A stretch of DNA of 10,850 nt, taken from the NCBI GenBank assembly GCA_028710915.1, contig JAQTTF010000023.1, positions 1 through 10,850 on the forward strand. The letters are read 5' to 3'. The position numbers were made by a program, and so were the translations under genes. Positions 6,928-10,850 of this stretch are shown piece after piece (the first letter of the stretch is position 1; every line of letters starts with the position of its first letter). The stretch comes from Minisyncoccota bacterium (GTDB lineage Bacteria; Patescibacteriota; Minisyncoccia; Phycocordibacterales; JAQTLZ01). The notes beneath the pieces are model-generated. The model was not told where the DNA came from, did no database searches, and was given only the letters and a program-made list of their open reading frames with translations.

Positions 6928-7767
6928 ATGAAATTGTTTCTCAAAAGAGCCTTCTTTGTGGCCGTTTATATTTTCGCCGCTATCGGCTTTTTTCTTGTCT
7001 CTGGTTACTTCGCAGTAAAATACGGTCTTACAAATGAAAAAGGAATCATAGATAACTCTCACCAAGAATTCATCCAGGCTGGAATAGGATCTCTCCAAGA
7101 TAAAATCAAACTTTCCTGGACAGACAGCGAAGAGTGGCAAATATTTAAAACAGCGGCAGCGAAAGATACGGGAGTGCTCGTCCGAGTCGAGGGAGAGACG
7201 GGCGTGCCTCGAAGACTTATCGTGGGAGCTCTTGCAACAGAACAGCTCCGTCTTTTTTTCACCGAACGAGAATTCTTCAAACAAGCTTTCTCCCCGCTGA
7301 AAATTCTCGGCAACCAATCTCAATTTTCTTGGGGCGTTATGGGAATCAAAGAAGAAACGGCCGTGAAAATAGAAAAAAATCTCAAAGATCCAACGTCTCC
7401 ATTTTATTTAGGGAAGGAATGGGAGCATACGCTAGATTTCAAAACTAATAACCCCGACGAGGAGAGATACGAACGGCTAGTAAACGAGCACGACCATTAC
7501 TATTCATACCTTTACGCGGCGCTTTATTTCAAGGAAATCGAAGAACAATGGCAAAATGCCGGGTTCCCTATCGCCAATAGGCCAGAAATCTTGGGAACGC
7601 TTTTCAATATCGGCTTTGAAAACTCAAAACCAAACGGACATCCGGATATTGGAGGGGCAGAAATTTCATTGAATGGAGAAATATGGAGCTTCGGATCGAT
7701 TGCTGGCGCTTTCTACTATTCTGATGAACTCACTAATGAATTCCCTATCGAAGGAACCCTCTTGTGA
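6928..7767 (+). CDS. Membrane-anchored protein with lysozyme/transglycosylase-like features, 279 aa
   Basis: I do not recognise a named family with certainty. Residues about 8-30 form one hydrophobic segment after MKLFLKR, giving an N-in membrane anchor or uncleaved signal with the rest outside. The middle resembles lysozyme-like folds: VEGETGVPRRLIVGALATEQLR (87-108, given here in two parts: VEGETGVPRR and LIVGALATEQLR) places Glu105 as a candidate catalytic acid in a helix. Then QSQFSWGVMGIKEETAVKIE (130-149) looks like the Ser/Gly-rich 'S-x-G-x-M-G-I...TA' segment after the catalytic Glu of soluble lytic transglycosylases. The C-terminal part has EILGTLFNIGF (220-230), a GGAEI strand (242-246) and FGSIAGAFYYSDEL (255-268), like the closing helix of such folds. 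A peptidoglycan-cleaving role is inference, supported by the neighbouring wall-binding surface protein. The start fits the anchor; no Shine-Dalgarno is visible. Its last 52 nt overlap the end of comEC on the other strand. Confidence 0.7.
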   Translation: MKLFLKRAFFVAVYIFAAIGFFLVSGYFAVKYGLTNEKGIIDNSHQEFIQAGIGSLQDKIKLSWTDSEEWQIFKTAAAKDTGVLVRVEGETGVPRRLIVGALATEQLRLFFTEREFFKQAFSPLKILGNQSQFSWGVMGIKEETAVKIEKNLKDPTSPFYLGKEWEHTLDFKTNNPDEERYERLVNEHDHYYSYLYAALYFKEIEEQWQNAGFPIANRPEILGTLFNIGFENSKPNGHPDIGGAEISLNGEIWSFGSIAGAFYYSDELTNEFPIEGTLL

Positions 7768-9227
7768 AATCTGAAAAGAATAATCCCATAGAAAATATAG
7801 AAGGAGATCATAAGTAAAGCCGGGAAATACGAAATCGAAACCATTGCGAATGGAAGCGATGAGAAAAGATGAACCACCTTGAGCTCGTAGAGAAGAAGAA
7901 AATTTGTCAGAAGTGCGAAAGGAAAAGCCACAACAAAACCAAAAAAAGAAAGAAGTCCTGTAAGAAATCCGAGAAACATCGTAAGAGGGATAAATCCTAA
8001 TATCAAAATATTTACCGGAAGTCCGACAAGCGAGACGTCTCCCATTTGATAGAGAAGGAACGGCAAAACGAAAATCTGAGTTGCGACCGTAGAGACGACA
8101 ATATTTTTGATTTGAAATTTTTCCGGAAGAAAATGAAACTTGGTATGCACGAGCGGCGATACATAGATGAGAGCAAGCGTAGAAAGAAAAGAAAGTTGGA
8201 ATGAAACATCAAAAACGAGAATTTTCGGATTGAAAAGTATCATAATAACTCCAGCTATAAGAAGCGCGCGAACAACATCATATCTCCGGCCAATCCATTT
8301 TGCGAGAAGTGCGAGAAGCGCCATTATCGAAGCGCGCACAGTAGTGGCGGAAGCCCCGGTCATAATCGCAAAAAGAAAGATACTCCCCGCACCAAAAGAT
8401 ATTCCGTATACCTGTGGTAAAAATGAAAAGAATTTCATAATCGCCGAAGCGACAATAGTGACATCATAGCCAGAAAGGCCGACGACATGAATTACGCCAG
8501 CTCGGCGAAACTCATCTGAAAGTTCTGTTCCAAGCGAGCGCTTAGCTCCAAGGAGAAGTCCGCCAAGAAGCGATGATTGAGGGGATGGAATAGCGTTATT
8601 TATTTTTTCAATAAATGCATTTTTGAGCGCAAAAAGATTCCTCTTTATGAAATTCCCTCCTCCGCTCGAGACAACTTCAACTTTCGGATTTTTGGACATA
8701 TAGTAAATGCCGTCTTTCGCAAGATACGAAACATAATCAAATTCTTTTCCGTTATCTTCAGAGAAATTTTCCGGCCTCGCGAGAATCCCAGTAAGTTTGA
8801 TCCTATCCCCATAGTGGAAGTCAGAATATCGAGAAACTGTTGCGAGAATTTTTGTCTGGAAATCTTTATTCGAAACCTGATCAAGAGAAATGGTCAGCTT
8901 TGTATTAGTATCTCTTTCGTCTGGTTCATCAGAAATAACGCCCTCTGCAATAACTTGTTTCCCAATAAGATTCTCAGGTAACGGATTTTTTTCAAGAGAT
9001 AACGAATAGCGAAAAAGACCAAGTGAAAATAGAAAACAAAAAAGCGAGATTGCAAAAAGGCTGCTGCTTGAGTCTCCTTGTTTCCGTAAATACCAAGCGT
9101 ATGAAAAAATACTAGCGCTTACGAGGATGATGCAGAGCATCAGAGCGAGAGAAGGAGACCAAAAAGAAGCGAGGAAGATTCCTCCCGCAAATCCCAAGAC
9201 TGTGAGGAAAAAATAATTGCTGTTCAC
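7716..9227 (-). CDS. comEC: ComEC/Rec2 family DNA-uptake membrane channel, short form without MBL domain (503 aa)
   Basis: ComEC conducts single-stranded DNA across the cytoplasmic membrane in natural transformation. Two N-terminal hydrophobic regions (about 6-46, 57-74) precede a soluble OB-like DUF4131 region (about 88-185, with VIAEGVISDEPD and DRIKLTGI). The competence domain follows (about 215-485): LLGGLLLGAKRSL (220-232), AGVIHVVGLSGYDVTIVASA (243-262), VRASIMALLALLA (297-309) and VSFQLSFLSTLALI (341-354), then several transmembrane helices. The usual SGLHV is SGYDV here. The protein ends soon after the last helix; full-length homologues of about 700-800 aa carry a C-terminal metallo-beta-lactamase domain that is absent, which is common in CPR genomes. 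The start is GTG (9227-9225), overlapping the previous gene's TGA by 4 nt (GTGA), so translational coupling is likely. The stop TAG lies inside the convergent lysozyme-like gene. No clear terminator follows. Confidence 0.93.
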   Translation of the reverse strand: MNSNYFFLTVLGFAGGIFLASFWSPSLALMLCIILVSASIFSYAWYLRKQGDSSSSLFAISLFCFLFSLGLFRYSLSLEKNPLPENLIGKQVIAEGVISDEPDERDTNTKLTISLDQVSNKDFQTKILATVSRYSDFHYGDRIKLTGILARPENFSEDNGKEFDYVSYLAKDGIYYMSKNPKVEVVSSGGGNFIKRNLFALKNAFIEKINNAIPSPQSSLLGGLLLGAKRSLGTELSDEFRRAGVIHVVGLSGYDVTIVASAIMKFFSFLPQVYGISFGAGSIFLFAIMTGASATTVRASIMALLALLAKWIGRRYDVVRALLIAGVIMILFNPKILVFDVSFQLSFLSTLALIYVSPLVHTKFHFLPEKFQIKNIVVSTVATQIFVLPFLLYQMGDVSLVGLPVNILILGFIPLTMFLGFLTGLLSFFGFVVAFPFALLTNFLLLYELKVVHLFSSLPFAMVSISYFPALLMISFYIFYGIILFRFHKRVPSIGNSLVSSSE

Positions 9228-9715
9228 TCGTGAAAAAAATCATGCCCTTCTATTGGTTTCATATTATCCGCATGAAAAGCCGCTGGATTTCGTCTATAGA
9301 AACTGAAAAAACTTTTTATATACGGAGGAAGAAGTGTTTTGTCTTCCAAGATCTTCTCTCGCTGACTCACGCCTGAAACCTGGCTGTTCATATAGGCCAA
9401 AAAATCTTTGTAATAGGTTTGAAAACGATCAGAATAATGTTCATCAAAACAAACAATCGCAGGGAATTTCTTTTCAACAAATATTTTTCCAGATGGAATA
9501 CGGCACAGCGCGCGTAATGTATTGATACGAATATCAGGATGTGCAGGCAATACAAAAAGCATCATCTGTTCCATCTTTCTTTTCTGAAAGTCGGGCAAAC
9601 TTTCATATGATTCCGCAAATTCAGCAGGAAGTAAATTTTCTGCCAAAAGCGAATCAAGGAGAGCCTTAGGAGATATTTCTTGGGGAGATTCCGAAGCCTC
9701 AATGTCTTTTGTCAT
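9224..9715 (-). CDS. Unknown small protein between RNase HI and comEC (163 aa)
   Basis: I do not recognise this protein. It is acidic at the N-terminus (MTKDIEASESPQE), has no signal peptide or membrane helix, and appears cytoplasmic and mostly helical. Visible stretches include LLDSLLAENLLPAEFAES, PAHPDIRINTLRALCRIPSG, a His/Tyr-rich part (FDEHYSDRFQTYY) and an aromatic C-terminal helix (YIKSFFSFYRR) ending in HDFFHE. The ATG at 9715 is preferred: it starts 7 nt after the RNase HI stop. A GTG at 9733 in the same frame would add six residues and overlap RNase HI by 11 nt. The end overlaps the comEC GTG by 4 nt. Its position inside a recJ-rnhA-comEC operon suggests a part in DNA uptake or processing, but nothing in the sequence shows this directly. 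Confidence 0.8.
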   Translation of the reverse strand: MTKDIEASESPQEISPKALLDSLLAENLLPAEFAESYESLPDFQKRKMEQMMLFVLPAHPDIRINTLRALCRIPSGKIFVEKKFPAIVCFDEHYSDRFQTYYKDFLAYMNSQVSGVSQREKILEDKTLLPPYIKSFFSFYRRNPAAFHADNMKPIEGHDFFHE

Positions 9716-9722
9716 ATCATAA

Positions 9723-10436
9723 TTATAGTACACGCCACTCTCTTATAATAGCTTCTTCATCATCTCGTGAAAGCGCTTTTTTAAATTTCGCTTTTTTGCC
9801 CTTTACTCGTTTTTCGCAGTCGGCCCATGTAGCATGCTTCATAAGGACACCGTCGACAAGCGAGAGATATGAGTATGCTTTTGCATTTGAATGAGCGCGC
9901 GATGCTGATTTTTCCCTCGCGAGAGACTTATCGAGATCAAAATTCAAAATATTTCTCCCGTAACCGGAAAGCTGGCCGTTATAGAGTTTCGGATATGTCC
10001 CATCCGCAAAAGAAGTAGCGATTTCATCAGCCCGTTCGTTTCCGGGAATTCCGATATGCCCGCCGAGATATTTCCAGACAATTTCTTTCCCATCTGTCAC
10101 TTCAAGAAGTTTTTCCCAGAGATCCCGATTCTGCACATCTTCTTTTGTCTTTGTCTTCCAGCCATTTTTTTGCCACGCCTTGGCCCATTTTGTAATACCA
10201 TTAAGGAGGTAGCTTGAATCTGAATGGAGAATTATTTTCCTATCTAATTCATTCTTGAGAAAAAGCAGAGCACCGAGAGCCCCAGAAAGTTCCATTCTGT
10301 TATTTGTTGTTTTTTTCTCTGTCCCACCTAGTTCGACTACCTTGTTGTCTAGTACAAGGACTGCTCCCCATCCGCCTGGCCCAGGATTTCCCTTTGATGC
10401 GCCGTCAGTAAAAATAATGATTTCATCTTTTTTCAT
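9723..10436 (-). CDS. rnhA: Ribonuclease HI with C-terminal viroplasmin/RHL-like hybrid-binding domain (237 aa)
   Basis: Cleaves the RNA strand of RNA:DNA hybrids using two metal ions; cytoplasmic. The catalytic domain (1-145) has every signature: FTDGASKGNPGPGGWGAVL with Asp11, NNRMEL with Glu49, HSDSSY with Asp73, and GGHIGIPGNERADEIA with His127 and Asp137. A linker (about 146-185) leads to KAYSYLSLVDGVLMKHATW and DCEKRVKGKKAKFKK (186-220), ending with an acidic EEAI helix. This matches the viroplasmin/RHL pattern (aromatic strand, T-W-x-x-C, V-x-G, A-x-F/Y-K, E-E-A) that binds RNA:DNA hybrids. Eukaryotic RNase H1 carries that module at the N-terminus; here it is C-terminal. The protein is about 80 aa longer than plain bacterial RNase HI (about 155 aa). 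The ATG is 3 nt after the recJ TGA, so the two are co-transcribed. No Shine-Dalgarno is seen. Confidence 0.95.
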   Translation of the reverse strand: MKKDEIIIFTDGASKGNPGPGGWGAVLVLDNKVVELGGTEKKTTNNRMELSGALGALLFLKNELDRKIILHSDSSYLLNGITKWAKAWQKNGWKTKTKEDVQNRDLWEKLLEVTDGKEIVWKYLGGHIGIPGNERADEIATSFADGTYPKLYNGQLSGYGRNILNFDLDKSLAREKSASRAHSNAKAYSYLSLVDGVLMKHATWADCEKRVKGKKAKFKKALSRDDEEAIIREWRVL

Positions 10437-10439
10437 AGG

Positions 10440-10850
10440 TCAGATTATATCAACAATCCGAAGACGAAGCTCGGGAAAATTTCGAAATGTAGATTTTTCA
10501 ATTGTCGCCACGAGATTTATTGAAAGTCCTTTTTCTATCGGCACTTCAAAATCTTTTGCACCCGAGAAAAAAGAAATGGCGACTACTTTTCTGTTTGCAT
10601 TATTTTTAAAAGCAAGTTCGAGATGATTTTTCTCTTTGCCGAAAAGTTTTACTTCTTCGATCTTCACATTATCAAAAAGAAAAACGGGCTTCGCGTTCCC
10701 CACCCCAAACGGCGCGAGCTTTTCTATTTCTCCATACGTATTCCAATTTACGTCCTCTAGTGAAAGTCTTTTATCAACAGTAAGTTCGGGTTTCTCGTAA
10801 GCTTCTCGGGCCTTTTCATATGCTCGAGAAAGCTCGTCCTCGAGAAAATG
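10440..10850 (-). CDS. recJ: Single-stranded-DNA exonuclease RecJ, C-terminal part (start outside window)
   Basis: RecJ is the 5'-3' ssDNA exonuclease of recombination and mismatch repair. The frame is open to the right edge: 136 residues are visible, beginning HFLEDELSRAYEKAREAYEK. The diagnostic segment EIEKLAPFGVGNAKPVFLF (minus strand, about 10730-10674) matches the conserved RecJ 'LAPFGxGNPxPVF' motif that leads into the C-terminal OB-fold. The following strands (NVKIEEVKLFGKEKNHLEL, then KVVAISFF, ISINLVATIEK-like, RLRIVDII) fit that OB domain. The DHH and DHHA1 catalytic domains lie outside the window. An internal GTG at 10703 falls inside the conserved motif and is not a start. The gene ends in TGA, 3 nt before the RNase HI ATG, and is the most upstream visible member of the operon running to comEC. 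Confidence 0.93.
   Translation of the reverse strand, partial: HFLEDELSRAYEKAREAYEKPELTVDKRLSLEDVNWNTYGEIEKLAPFGVGNAKPVFLFDNVKIEEVKLFGKEKNHLELAFKNNANRKVVAISFFSGAKDFEVPIEKGLSINLVATIEKSTFRNFPELRLRIVDII

Noticed and set aside
6796..7323. 175-codon open frame on the minus strand
   Set aside because: Antisense to the lysozyme-like gene, which has a convincing membrane anchor and domain structure; the antisense translation is Phe/Ser-rich with no recognisable motif.
8577..8981. 134-codon open frame on the plus strand
   Set aside because: Antisense to comEC, rich in Arg, Phe and Ile with no domain; a shadow of the real gene.
9716..9733. GTG at 9733 as the start of the 163-aa gene
   Set aside because: It overlaps the RNase HI end by 11 nt and adds MYYNYD with no evident function. 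The ATG at 9715 sits just after the upstream stop, in line with the other tight junctions; it remains an alternative.

Overview
The window looks like a chromosomal segment from a Patescibacteria/CPR bacterium, most likely a parcubacterial lineage. The reasons are: the order recJ - RNase HI with a C-terminal viroplasmin-like domain - small unknown gene - short comEC without a metallo-beta-lactamase domain; an Fe/Mn superoxide dismutase tail with the 'DEQHLG...LDMWEH' wording seen in CPR and archaeal enzymes; very long secreted proteins built from TIG/Ig-like modules, 'SPNGGE'-type modules and Cys-bracketed linkers; and start codons without visible Shine-Dalgarno sequences. UGA is used as a stop (recJ, the 163-aa gene, the lysozyme-like gene), which argues against the UGA=Gly lineages (Gracilibacteria, Absconditabacteria). 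The lineage call is inferred from family style, not from a search.

Layout. Positions 1-349 (+) hold the 3' part of a superoxide dismutase gene, ending in a strong hairpin (358-393) that also faces the convergent gene. Positions 454-3159 (-) encode a 901-aa secreted modular surface protein. Positions 3286-6705 (-) hold a second giant surface protein, here split in two by one in-frame TAA at 6157-6159: a 182-aa signal-peptide-bearing head and a 950-aa body with a peptidoglycan-binding domain. The body ends at a hairpin (3241-3268) whose 28-nt core is an exact copy, in opposite orientation, of the one at 362-389. A 222-bp divergent intergenic region (6706-6927) separates this from a plus-strand gene (6928-7767) for a membrane-anchored protein with lysozyme-like features. 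That gene overlaps the end of comEC by 52 bp, tail to tail. From 10850 down to 7716 (-) lies a tight four-gene operon: recJ (C-terminal part), RNase HI, an unknown 163-aa protein and comEC. Its junctions are a 3-nt gap, a 7-nt gap and a 4-nt GTGA overlap.

How the parts may work together. The recJ-rnhA-comEC operon joins DNA uptake across the membrane (ComEC) with single-strand DNA degradation (RecJ) and RNA:DNA hybrid removal (RNase HI). The other half encodes the cell exterior: two secreted multi-domain proteins sharing the same Cys-bracket motif, one with a wall-binding domain, next to a possible wall-cleaving enzyme. An attachment/uptake role for an episymbiotic cell is plausible but is inference. 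No tRNA, rRNA, CRISPR array, IS element or attachment site was seen. No gene-free stretch exceeds 300 bp.
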